From Euryarchaeota archaeon UBA125 (GTDB lineage: Archaea; Thermoplasmatota; Poseidoniia; Poseidoniales; Thalassarchaeaceae), in NCBI GenBank assembly GCA_002502625.1, contig DAPV01000058.1:2472-11189 (forward strand): a stretch of 8,718 nt of DNA, given 5' to 3'. The translations under genes and the position numbers were made by a program. Under the pieces are notes generated by a model that worked only from the letters and a program-made list of their open reading frames with translations, had not been told where the DNA came from and did not search any database. Shown one piece after another: positions 1 to 6,829 of the stretch. How positions within the stretch are numbered: the first letter of the stretch is position 1; every line of letters begins with the position of its first letter.

Positions 1-39
1 ATGGGTGGCATGGGCGGCATGGGCGGAATGGGTTTCTGA
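1..39 (+). CDS. C-terminal end of a chaperonin (thermosome/GroEL-type), partial
   Basis: The first 13 codons in frame 1 read MGGMGGMGGMGF followed by TGA at 37-39. A glycine-methionine repeat tail of this kind is the classic disordered C-terminus of chaperonin subunits, which projects into the folding cavity. Archaeal group II thermosome subunits and bacterial GroEL can both end this way, so the tail alone does not decide which it is. The context makes a thermosome subunit a little more likely. Only the tail is present; all folded domains lie left of the window. Confidence 0.75.
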   Translation: MGGMGGMGGMGF

Positions 40-68
40 GATAATTTCTCCAGCCGCATCGTTGAAGG

Positions 69-104
69 ACGGCCCGCTAAGGCACCATGTTGAGGACGGG
101 CCGT
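69..104 (+). promoter_or_regulatory. GC-rich hairpin in the purL leader
   Basis: ACGGCCCG at 69-76 is perfectly complementary to CGGGCCGT at 97-104, giving an 8-bp stem with a 20-nt loop (77-96); G68-T105 could add a G-U pair. It is strikingly GC-rich for this AT-rich window. The only usable start of purL, GTG at 106, lies one base beyond the stem. The likely ribosome binding site (GAGGA, 92-96) lies in the loop. The structure could modulate purL translation, or end transcripts from the chaperonin gene, although no T-run follows it. The two halves also look like imperfect direct repeats (61-76 and 89-103, both beginning GTTGA). Function is inferred. Confidence 0.5.
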
Positions 105-105
105 T

Positions 106-3100
106 GTGGTAGAGTTACATCGTTTTGAGACTCTACCAAATGTAGGTGAAGGCTTAATCGATAGTAGAGGGGAATCTATCCGCCGTCAATTAGAATCTGA
201 TCATTCTGTTACTATTGGTTCAGTTCGAAGTACTCTAGGATATTTGGTAAAAGGAAATTTCACAGATAACGAAAAAAATAGAGCAGCTACAGAATTATTT
301 TCCGATCCAGTTTTAGAAGAAGTTACTGTCAATTCCCCTATTCTCGATTCATCAAAATTTACATCTTTACCAGATATTTCAATTTTGATTGGATTCAAAC
401 CTGGAGTAACAGATAATCGCGCTCAGGCGGCCTTGGATGGACTACAAACAATATTTCCTAACCATCAACAAATGGCGGTTTCTACAACGATTGGATACCA
501 TTTTTGGGACGTTCCTTCAGATGTAGATCTACAATGGTTAATGGGACAACTTCACAATCCATTGATTGAACTCGCTAAATCAACAGATAGACGAACTAAT
601 TCCAATGAACCTTGGCCATCATTGGATTTTCCCGACCGTCCTATTTTAGAACAAACTCTTCCATCAATAGTAGATTTAGAAGTCTCCGATAAAGAATTGA
701 TTAAAATCAGTGAAGATGGACTATTGGCATTAAATCTCAATGAAATGAAAGCGATACAGAATCATTATCGCAATAGTGAAATCCAATCAATTAGGAAATC
801 CAGAGGTCTTTCTCCCAATGCACCAACAGATGTAGAATTAGAGTGCCTCGCTCAATCTTGGTCAGAACACTGTAAACACAAAATATTTGCAGCAAAAATC
901 CACCATATCGATCATGAAACGGGCGAAGATTCTGAAATTGACTCCTTATTCAAGACCTATATCATGAAACCAGCATTGGATATGCAGGAAGAAGTCGATT
1001 GGTTACTATCTCTATTCCACGATAATTCAGGAGTGATCGAATGGACTCCAGATTGGAGTTTGTGTATTAAAGCTGAAACACACAATTCTCCATCAGCATT
1101 AGATCCATTTGGTGGTGCAATGACTGGAATTGTAGGTGTGAATCGAGACATATTAGGAACAGGACTAGGGGCTCGACCCATTGCAAATACAGATGTATTT
1201 TGTTTCGGCCCTCCAGATTATGACGGACACCTACCAGAAGGATTGTTTCATCCTTCTCGAGTAATGCGAGGAGTTCATGCAGGAGTCCGAGCAGGAGGAA
1301 ATGAGAGTGGAATACCTACTGTCAATGGCGCTATAGTTTTTGATGATAGATACATAGGAAAACCATTGGTTTATTGTGGTACTGTTGGAATATTGCCACG
1401 ATACCTTCCTGATGGGAGAGAGAGCCACATCAAGACTCCTTCACCAGGAGATCTTGTGTATATGGTTGGAGGGAGAGTTGGTAGCGATGGTATTCACGGG
1501 GCTACATTCTCTAGTTTAGAATTGACAGATGAAAGCCCTAGTAGTGCAGTACAAATTGGAGACCCAATTACACAGAAGAAAATGGTGGATATGTTGTTGG
1601 AAGCCAGAGATTTAGGATATATTCAGGTCATTACTGACAATGGTGCAGGCGGGCTATCTTCTAGTGTTGGAGAAATGGCTGAACTAACTAGAGGAGCAGA
1701 TTTAGATTTGTCAGCAGTACCTCTAAAACAAGCAGGATTAAGCCCTTGGGAAATTTTAGTTTCCGAATCTCAAGAAAGGATGACGGTCGGAGTTACAGAA
1801 CAAAATGCAAATATGTTTGAGGCACTAGCTAAACTACACGAAGTTGAAGCAACTGCTGTTGGAACATTTACAGATTCTGGCACCTTTTTAGTTCGATATG
1901 GAGAACATGTAGTGGCAGATTTACCAATTGATTTCCTACATGATGGCTGTCCTCAATTGCAACTAGAATCAGAATGGAGCCCCCCAAATCATCAACCTAT
2001 TATTTTCCCTAATGACGATGAATCAGATGCTAAGGAAATGGGAAGAATTCTTTGTAGGTTGATGGCCAGACCAAATATTGCTAGTAAAGAATGGTGGGTC
2101 AGATCATATGATCATGAAGTTATAGGACAGTCTGTGATTAAACCATTTGGTGGAGTTAATCATGATGCTCCTGGAGATGCAGCAGTAATTGCCCCAATAC
2201 CTGGTGATACACGAGGAGCAGTAATTTCTTGTGGAATTGTACCTAGATATTCAGATATTGATGCATATGCTATGGCAGCAGCAAGTGTTGATGAGGCATT
2301 GAGAAATGCAGTCTGTGTAGGTGTAGATTTAGATCGAATTGCTGGATTAGATAATTTTTGTTGGCCAGATCCCGTAGAAAGTGAAAAGACCCCAGACGGT
2401 CGCTTCAAATTAGCACAATTGGTTCGAGCAAACAGAGCCATAGAAGATGTATGTCGTGCCTATTCTCTACCATGTATTTCTGGAAAAGACTCAATGAAAA
2501 ATGATGCCACATTAGATGGTGAGAAAATCAGTGTTCCACCTACGTTGTTGTTCAGTTTATTGGGAGATCACCCTGATGTTCGTTTTGCCGTATCTTCTGA
2601 TTTCAAAAATCAAAGTGATATCATATATTTGATTGGAGAATCTCGCCAAGAATTAGGTGCTAGCGAATTATCCTATATGTTCCGTGAAGAATCAAGAGGA
2701 GAAAGTGGCATAGGTGGAATAGTACCATCAATTGAACCGGATCGAAATCTTGCAACATATAGGGCATTGACAAAGGCCATACATTCTGGTTTAGTTGCTA
2801 GTGCCCATGATTGTTCAGACGGGGGTCTTGCTGTTGCAATTGCCGAGTCTTGTATTGGAATTGATTCAGGAGCAGACATTGAGATTTCTGCCCTTAGGGG
2901 ATTTGACGATGAGCTTGACAAATGGGGTGCATTATTTGGTGAAAGTTTGGGTAGAATTATGATCAGTATTTCTCCAGACAATGTAGAGACATTTGAAGAT
3001 TTATTCACAAATATATCATATACACGTATAGGTATTGTAAACAATAGCAATAAATTGACAATCAATGATAAATCCCTCCCAATTTTATCAGCATCCATTG

Positions 3101-3159
3101 ATGAATTACGTACTGCTTGGAAGAGAACTTTGGATGGAGGTGCTCCAAATGGTAGTTAA
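106..3159 (+). CDS. purL: Phosphoribosylformylglycinamidine (FGAM) synthase, synthetase subunit with N-terminal PurS-like region
   Basis: Converts FGAR, ATP and glutamine-derived ammonia to FGAM, the fourth step of de novo purine synthesis, in the cytoplasm with the PurQ glutaminase. The protein is 1017 residues, longer than the stand-alone small PurL (about 600-750) but lacking the C-terminal glutaminase of the roughly 1300-residue enzyme. Residues 1-160 look like two consecutive PurS-like units (about 1-78 and 88-160, the second with GFKPGVTDNRA). A linker region at about 195-260 holds the signature SEHCKHK (253-259, catalytic His255). Two AIRS-like halves follow. The first has KAETHNSPSALDPFGGA (322-338), GGRVGSDGIHGA (455-466) and ITDNGAGGLSSSVGEMAE (509-526). 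The second has KPFGGV (679-684), SGKDSMKND (792-800) and HDCSDGGLAVAIAE (901-914). GTG106 is the only start codon near the first beta strand, because an in-frame TGA lies at 91-93. purQ overlaps its 3' end. Confidence 0.95.
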   Translation: MVELHRFETLPNVGEGLIDSRGESIRRQLESDHSVTIGSVRSTLGYLVKGNFTDNEKNRAATELFSDPVLEEVTVNSPILDSSKFTSLPDISILIGFKPGVTDNRAQAALDGLQTIFPNHQQMAVSTTIGYHFWDVPSDVDLQWLMGQLHNPLIELAKSTDRRTNSNEPWPSLDFPDRPILEQTLPSIVDLEVSDKELIKISEDGLLALNLNEMKAIQNHYRNSEIQSIRKSRGLSPNAPTDVELECLAQSWSEHCKHKIFAAKIHHIDHETGEDSEIDSLFKTYIMKPALDMQEEVDWLLSLFHDNSGVIEWTPDWSLCIKAETHNSPSALDPFGGAMTGIVGVNRDILGTGLGARPIANTDVFCFGPPDYDGHLPEGLFHPSRVMRGVHAGVRAGGNESGIPTVNGAIVFDDRYIGKPLVYCGTVGILPRYLPDGRESHIKTPSPGDLVYMVGGRVGSDGIHGATFSSLELTDESPSSAVQIGDPITQKKMVDMLLEARDLGYIQVITDNGAGGLSSSVGEMAELTRGADLDLSAVPLKQAGLSPWEILVSESQERMTVGVTEQNANMFEALAKLHEVEATAVGTFTDSGTFLVRYGEHVVADLPIDFLHDGCPQLQLESEWSPPNHQPIIFPNDDESDAKEMGRILCRLMARPNIASKEWWVRSYDHEVIGQSVIKPFGGVNHDAPGDAAVIAPIPGDTRGAVISCGIVPRYSDIDAYAMAAASVDEALRNAVCVGVDLDRIAGLDNFCWPDPVESEKTPDGRFKLAQLVRANRAIEDVCRAYSLPCISGKDSMKNDATLDGEKISVPPTLLFSLLGDHPDVRFAVSSDFKNQSDIIYLIGESRQELGASELSYMFREESRGESGIGGIVPSIEPDRNLATYRALTKAIHSGLVASAHDCSDGGLAVAIAESCIGIDSGADIEISALRGFDDELDKWGALFGESLGRIMISISPDNVETFEDLFTNISYTRIGIVNNSNKLTINDKSLPILSASIDELRTAWKRTLDGGAPNGS
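3136..3140 (+). promoter_or_regulatory. Ribosome binding site of purQ inside the purL 3' end
   Basis: GGAGG lies 8 nt before the ATG at 3149 and within the last codons of purL. It fixes the purQ start at 3149 rather than at the upstream in-frame ATG at 3065, which would extend the protein by 28 residues that do not resemble PurQ. Confidence 0.75.
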
Positions 3160-4291
3160 AGTTGCAATTTTAACCGGTTTTGGAATTAATTGTGATCGTG
3201 AAACTGCAGCAGTTTTTGAGATGGTTGGCGCCGAGTCGGAAAGAATTCACGTTAACAGATTTGTAAATGGTGAAAAGAAATTGAGCGATTTCCATATTAT
3301 GGCTGTTCCTGGAGGTTTTTCGTTTGGTGATCACCTAGGAAGCGGTCGATTAATGGGAAATCGCCTTCGCTTCGGAATGAGAGAACAAGTTCGAGAGTTC
3401 ATTCAAAACGGTGGATTGGCTATTGGAATCTGTAATGGATTCCAAGTATTGGTAAAAATGGGACTTTTACCAGGTGATGATGAAATTAGTCTAACTCAAA
3501 CCGCATCACTCGCTTTGAACGATTCGGGGCATTATGAAGATAGGTGGGTTACTTTAGAATTTGATACTAATTCTCATTGTGTTTGGACAAAAGGAATTGA
3601 ACGAATCCGTGTTCCTGTTAGGCACGGTGAGGGTAAATTCGTTACAACCGATCCCAACCTATTGGATCATTGGGCTGCAAATGGTCAAATTGTTGTCAAG
3701 TATGTTGACCCAAATGATCCCTATCCATCTTCTTCTGATGAATTGTTGAAATATCCACTTTCCCCAAATGCTAGTATGAGGAATATTGCAGGAGTTTGCG
3801 ACCCAACTGGTCGAGTGTTTGGTTTGATGCCTCATCCTGAAGCAAATCATTCTACTTGGTTGGGAGCAACATGGACTAGAGAATTGAAACCTACTGAACA
3901 TGGGGAAGGCGAAGGACTTGCCCTCTTCCGTAATGCTGTTGATTATGTAGAAAAAAAGCCGAAAAAAAAAATGACCCCTCCCCGTAAATTCTACTATGGT
4001 ATCATCTGTACTTTCATTTCACTAATAATATTCAACCTCGGAAATGCATCAGGCGACTTAGATTACTTTTTTTCAGCATGGATACTTTCTTTGATAATAT
4101 TCACAGTTGGACTAATTGTTGAATATAATCACCTTCGACGGCACAAAGCTCACAGATTAAAAATTGGTGAAGTGCCATTCAAAGAAAATATTTTCACCTT
4201 TATCACCTTAATCGGTTTTGGATTGGTTATATTTTGCCTCTTGTTGATAACTGCTATATTCACAGGGAACTTTGACATCATTGGACATTAG
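3149..4291 (+). CDS. purQ: FGAM synthase glutaminase subunit with an in-frame C-terminal membrane extension (fusion or frameshift)
   Basis: Class I glutamine amidotransferase that supplies ammonia to PurL. Residues 1-274 form a full PurQ: VAILTGFGINCDRE (5-18), PGGFSFGD (54-61), the nucleophile elbow GICNGFQ with Cys95 (93-99), and LMPHPE with the catalytic His229 and Glu231. The domain ends naturally at about GLALFRNAVDYVE (256-268). Instead of a stop there is a lysine-rich KKPKKK and 106 more residues (275-380) with three predicted membrane helices (about 282-298, 307-325, 348-371) and a basic loop HLRRHKAHRLK (328-338). The junction is a run of ten A (3962-3971) immediately before ATGA. 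With nine A the PurQ frame would stop at that TGA after 274 residues and the ATG would start a separate membrane protein. PurQ is normally soluble, so the fusion is suspect. The start is supported by GGAGG 8 nt upstream. The gene overlaps purL by 11 bp, implying co-translation. Confidence 0.9.
   Translation: MVVKVAILTGFGINCDRETAAVFEMVGAESERIHVNRFVNGEKKLSDFHIMAVPGGFSFGDHLGSGRLMGNRLRFGMREQVREFIQNGGLAIGICNGFQVLVKMGLLPGDDEISLTQTASLALNDSGHYEDRWVTLEFDTNSHCVWTKGIERIRVPVRHGEGKFVTTDPNLLDHWAANGQIVVKYVDPNDPYPSSSDELLKYPLSPNASMRNIAGVCDPTGRVFGLMPHPEANHSTWLGATWTRELKPTEHGEGEGLALFRNAVDYVEKKPKKKMTPPRKFYYGIICTFISLIIFNLGNASGDLDYFFSAWILSLIIFTVGLIVEYNHLRRHKAHRLKIGEVPFKENIFTFITLIGFGLVIFCLLLITAIFTGNFDIIGH
3962..3971 (+). 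repeat. A10 homopolymer at the purQ/membrane-protein junction
   Basis: Ten consecutive A follow a seven-A run at 3951-3957. In the given sequence codons 272-274 of PurQ are AAA AAA AAA, followed by ATG ACC. Loss of one A places TGA (from ATGA) in the PurQ frame. The run is a plausible site of sequencing indel, replication slippage, or transcriptional or ribosomal slippage. Confidence 0.85.
3971..4291 (+). CDS. Possible separate three-helix membrane protein (106 aa) in the purQ frame
   Basis: This is the alternative reading of the purQ extension. ATG at 3971 opens a 106-residue protein beginning MTPPRKFYYG, with three hydrophobic stretches, a polar acidic loop after the first (NASGDLD) and a basic loop after the second (HLRRHKAHRLK). 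Its ATG would overlap the expected purQ TGA as ATGA, a typical arrangement for coupled prokaryotic genes. There is no Shine-Dalgarno motif before it, only A-runs, so it would depend on coupling to purQ. No family is recognised. Its layout resembles that of the next gene (4334-4696). It may be either an independent gene or the tail of a genuine PurQ fusion; I lean towards an independent gene. Confidence 0.45.
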   Translation: MTPPRKFYYGIICTFISLIIFNLGNASGDLDYFFSAWILSLIIFTVGLIVEYNHLRRHKAHRLKIGEVPFKENIFTFITLIGFGLVIFCLLLITAIFTGNFDIIGH

Positions 4292-4333
4292 AATTTTCCA
4301 AATTTCAATTAACTAAGTTTCGAACTTATCTAT

Positions 4334-4696
4334 ATGTCCCAATCAGACGAGACAATCATGGTTGATGAAAAGGACAGTCAAAGTCCTATGAAAGGTTCTT
4401 TGCTGATACCCAGTATTGCTTTAGGATATGTTCCATTTGTCATTATTGTATTAATGATTTACAGTACTTCTGATGAAACACTACCTGGATTTGATTTTTT
4501 CATATTTAGTGGCATGTGTCTAGTGCCACTACTACCAATTTATGCGTTTTATCTTCTTCGAATAACTCGACAGAGAATAGAGAAAAACATTCTCACCCCC
4601 ATTGTTGTAATATTCTACATTATTTCGTTCATAGTTCCATTGATTTGGTTACTAATGTATGCATGGTTTGCAATTAATTTTAATGGGATTGTATAA
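4334..4696 (+). CDS. Small three-helix membrane protein of unknown function
   Basis: A 120-residue protein that I do not recognise. It has a hydrophilic, acidic N-terminus (about 1-20, MSQSDETIMVDEKDSQ) and three predicted membrane helices at about 23-43, 53-76 and 87-114. The loop between helices 1 and 2 is acidic (STSDETLPGFD) and the loop between 2 and 3 is basic (LRITRQRIEKN), so the basic loop is probably cytoplasmic. No signal peptidase or catalytic motif is visible. The preceding gap is 42 bp with no clear Shine-Dalgarno motif. ATG at 4358 (residue 9) is an alternative start. It lies in the same direction as purLQ and converges on the hydrolase gene. Its layout resembles the membrane segment at 3971-4291, so the two may be distant tandem paralogues. 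Confidence 0.7.
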   Translation: MSQSDETIMVDEKDSQSPMKGSLLIPSIALGYVPFVIIVLMIYSTSDETLPGFDFFIFSGMCLVPLLPIYAFYLLRITRQRIEKNILTPIVVIFYIISFIVPLIWLLMYAWFAINFNGIV

Positions 4697-4719
4697 CCAC
4701 TTTCTACTGTAAATTAGAC

Positions 4720-5622
4720 TCAAGATTGTATCCATTTTTGAACTTCTAGAAGACATTTTTTCGATTCAGGAAGTAGTGGTCCAAACAACCACCAATCATG
4801 AAAAATTTTTGGCCAGATTTGAACCTCGATTTCAACCCCATCTTTCTTCGCGTTTTCACCAACAATTCGACTATCATCAAGTAATATTTCGTTCTCTCCA
4901 GCAATGATCAAACCTTTGGGAAGTCCAGTGAAGTCTCCGAAAAATGGAGAAACATATGGATTTGATTTATCGATAGATTTTGGAACATAACGTTCAGCAG
5001 CATCTTTGGGCATTTGCTTAGTGAACATTGGATCTGCTTTTTCGTTCGAATAGTATGTCTCTGTATTACATGTCAAATTAGTCCATGGAGAAAACAATAC
5101 AAATCCATTTGGAAGTATCTCATTATTATCTCGAAGATACAACAATAGTGCTAGACTAAGACCCCCTCCAGCGGAATCTCCCATCAATATAATTTCAGAT
5201 TTTGAATTTTGTTCTACAATATTTTTCCAAGCAGCCACTGCATCATCTAATGCAGCAGGATACTGGTGCTCAGGTGCTAATCGATAATCTATGGAATGAC
5301 ATACTCTACCTGTTATTTTAGCTAGATTAGATAGACCAATTCGATGAGTAGTTAATGAAGATCCAAAAGAATACCCACCTCCATGAAAATAAACAATTAA
5401 GGAATTTTTATTATTGATTCTTTTAGGAGTAAAAGTAACACCTGAAACACCACCAAAATCTATCTTCTCATGCCTTGTTCCAAAGTTACGGAGTAATTGT
5501 CCACCCAACCAAGAAGGAGGATGTACAAATAATCGAATAAATTTAGCAGAAGGTTGTATAAATCGATAAACGAATTTGTTCGGACGAATCAATGTGGACA
5601 AAATTTGTGCACGAATGCTCAT
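4720..5622 (-). CDS. Alpha/beta hydrolase of the hormone-sensitive lipase (HSL) family, putative esterase
   Basis: Probable carboxylesterase or lipase acting on acyl or acetyl esters; the substrate is unknown. The 300-residue length is typical of the family. The oxyanion-hole motif HGGGYSFG spans 80-87 and YRLAPEHQYPAALDDA spans 113-128. The nucleophile elbow is GDSAGGG (148-154, Ser150). DPMF follows at 197-200. The acid region AGENEILLDDS (241-251) places Glu245 where many family members have the catalytic Asp, and the catalytic His is His275 in FHDWW. There is no classical signal peptide; the N-terminus (about 1-50) resembles the family's cap region, which suggests a cytoplasmic enzyme. 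It lies 14 nt after the zinc-ribbon gene on the same strand. A weak AGGTG overlaps that gene's stop codon, so the pair is probably co-transcribed and translationally coupled. Confidence 0.9.
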   Translation of the reverse strand: MSIRAQILSTLIRPNKFVYRFIQPSAKFIRLFVHPPSWLGGQLLRNFGTRHEKIDFGGVSGVTFTPKRINNKNSLIVYFHGGGYSFGSSLTTHRIGLSNLAKITGRVCHSIDYRLAPEHQYPAALDDAVAAWKNIVEQNSKSEIILMGDSAGGGLSLALLLYLRDNNEILPNGFVLFSPWTNLTCNTETYYSNEKADPMFTKQMPKDAAERYVPKSIDKSNPYVSPFFGDFTGLPKGLIIAGENEILLDDSRIVGENAKKDGVEIEVQIWPKIFHDWWLFGPLLPESKKCLLEVQKWIQS

Positions 5623-5636
5623 GATTTACTCAACAC

Positions 5637-6314
5637 CTATTCATTTTCATCATTAATCAGTTCATCAACACCACTCAGTAGGCTGTCTAATTCTTTTCTT
5701 CTTGCCTTTCTTTCCCCAATGATTTTCTCAACATTTGGCTCTGACAATTCTTCTCCAGTTTTACGAATCTCTTCTTCAGCCTTGAATCGATCCATAAATT
5801 CTCTATCTTCCCCTGGTCTATCAGAACGATCGGTTACTGGAATAATTTTTGATGGGATAGTTCGTGCTCCTGGAACATCATTCTGAGTGGGAATTGAGTC
5901 TACTAATTCGATTGCAGAATCAATATCTCCTTCTTCAGAAACAGAATTAGTAACTTCTCTGATTATGTTTCTTCTACTAGTTTTCTTGGCGATCTCAAAT
6001 GCTTGTGTAATTTCTTGTTCAGTAGGAGGTGGTTTTTGTCCTCGATGTGCTGCCAATAATCTACCTGCTTCTTTCAGAAATGGCCCATGAACCGGGTCGT
6101 GATCATATCTATGTGGTTCGGTAGTGAAAGCCATCAAATCCTTTGCAAGTTGTTCTATTGGTGTTGAAACATCTCCTGAAATCCTATCTCTCACACTTTT
6201 ATGAGTTGAAATACAACTTTTACACCTTTTACTTCCTTCTATATCTGGAGCATCACAAAGAAGGCAACATATGGAAAATCCCATCTGTTGCATGGCTTGA
6301 CGAGGCAACGACAT
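5637..6314 (-). CDS. Zinc-ribbon protein of unknown function
   Basis: A 225-residue protein that I cannot assign to a named family. The N-terminus holds a CxxC-x10-CxxC zinc ribbon (Cys17, Cys20, Cys31, Cys34; Cys16 is an extra cysteine). A mostly helical, soluble region follows at about 50-125, with ending segments rich in Arg and Lys. The region at about 125-170 is acidic and probably flexible. The C-terminus (about 168-225) is highly charged and probably helical or coiled-coil (EEEIRKTGEEL, then GERKARRKELD). This composition suits a nucleic-acid- or protein-binding adaptor, but that is only inference. The start at 6314 is supported by AGGG seven nt upstream; Met8 and Met11 are alternatives that keep the ribbon. 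The gene is first of a two-gene minus-strand unit with the esterase and is divergent from the HIT gene. Confidence 0.75.
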   Translation of the reverse strand: MSLPRQAMQQMGFSICCLLCDAPDIEGSKRCKSCISTHKSVRDRISGDVSTPIEQLAKDLMAFTTEPHRYDHDPVHGPFLKEAGRLLAAHRGQKPPPTEQEITQAFEIAKKTSRRNIIREVTNSVSEEGDIDSAIELVDSIPTQNDVPGARTIPSKIIPVTDRSDRPGEDREFMDRFKAEEEIRKTGEELSEPNVEKIIGERKARRKELDSLLSGVDELINDENE

Positions 6315-6392
6315 TGAGTAGCCCTAAACGCCCTTGTGAATCAAACCTATCCCATCCGTCGCATTCATTCGCATAACCTCTATCGGAGGCTG
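6315..6392. promoter_or_regulatory. Divergent intergenic region between the zinc-ribbon and HIT genes
   Basis: This 78-bp gap must hold the promoters for both directions unless transcripts read in from elsewhere. I see no convincing TATA box, BRE or bacterial -35/-10 pair in either direction. The visible signals are AGGG on the minus strand (6322-6325) and GGAGG on the plus strand (6385-6389), both translation signals. The promoter role is inferred from gene orientation only. Confidence 0.35.
6385..6389 (+). promoter_or_regulatory. GGAGG before the HIT gene with unusually short spacing
   Basis: GGAGG lies only 3 nt from the ATG at 6393, shorter than the usual 5-9 nt. It still favours this start over the GTG at 6336, which has no such motif. 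Confidence 0.5.
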
Positions 6393-6815
6393 ATGACTGA
6401 GCCAACCTTGTTCACGAAAATTATTCGAGGTGACATTCCATCATCAGCAGTTGCTCAAGGAAGTACATGGTACGCCTTCCTTGATATCAATCCACTAAGA
6501 CCAGGCCATACATTAGTTGTACCTAAAGAAGAGGCACGAAGAATTGCAGAATTATCAACCGAAAGTCGAAGAGATTTGATGGATGGTGTTGTAGAAGTTC
6601 AACGACGGCTTGCAATTGAGTTCAACACAACAGATTTCAGTGTAAATTTGAATGATGGGCCCTTGGCAGGACAAGAAGTACCTCATGTCCATTTTCATGT
6701 AATTCCGAGGACTGATAGCAACACAACTAATCCAATGTGGCGAACGACATCTCCCCAATCTGATCCAGATTTTGAAGCACTCTCATCTCTCTCTCAGAAG
6801 TTACAATTACATTGA
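6393..6815 (+). CDS. HIT-family protein (histidine-triad nucleotide hydrolase or transferase)
   Basis: A 140-residue member of the HIT superfamily, which hydrolyses or transfers nucleoside monophosphates from substrates such as phosphoramidates or dinucleoside polyphosphates. It shows the N-terminal FTKIIRGDIPSS (7-18), FLDINPLRPGHTLVVPK (29-45), and the triad HVHFHVIPR (98-106) with His98, His100 and His102; by family precedent the middle histidine is the nucleophile. The Cys pair often seen at the start (CxxC before KII) is replaced here by Thr-Leu-Phe-Thr, so no N-terminal zinc site is expected. ATG 6393 is chosen because homology begins a few residues later and GGAGG precedes it, although by only 3 nt. 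An upstream in-frame GTG at 6336 would add 19 residues without resemblance to the family. The next gene starts 14 nt downstream, suggesting an operon. Confidence 0.92.
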   Translation: MTEPTLFTKIIRGDIPSSAVAQGSTWYAFLDINPLRPGHTLVVPKEEARRIAELSTESRRDLMDGVVEVQRRLAIEFNTTDFSVNLNDGPLAGQEVPHVHFHVIPRTDSNTTNPMWRTTSPQSDPDFEALSSLSQKLQLH

Positions 6816-6817
6816 AA

Positions 6818-6822
6818 GGTGG
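6818..6822 (+). promoter_or_regulatory. Ribosome binding site of the acyltransferase gene
   Basis: GGTGG, within AAAGGTGG and just after the HIT stop codon, sits 7 nt before ATG 6830 and decides that start. Confidence 0.65.
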
Positions 6823-6829
6823 CGAAATT

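Noticed and set aside
40..105. Possible purine riboswitch or PurR-type operator before purL
   Set aside because: The gap is too short for a purine riboswitch and holds no conserved aptamer core or PurR box; only the hairpin stands out.
2673..3098. A 141-codon open frame on the minus strand inside purL
   Set aside because: It lies wholly within a strongly supported gene, is low-complexity in Ser/Pro/Leu/Ile and has no recognisable domain.
3065..3148. In-frame upstream ATG extending purQ by 28 residues
   Set aside because: The extra residues do not resemble PurQ and overlap purL by nearly 100 bp, while GGAGG at 3136-3140 fits the ATG at 3149.
6336..6392. Upstream GTG start for the HIT protein
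   Set aside because: It adds 19 residues unlike the family and has no ribosome binding site; GGAGG precedes the ATG at 6393.
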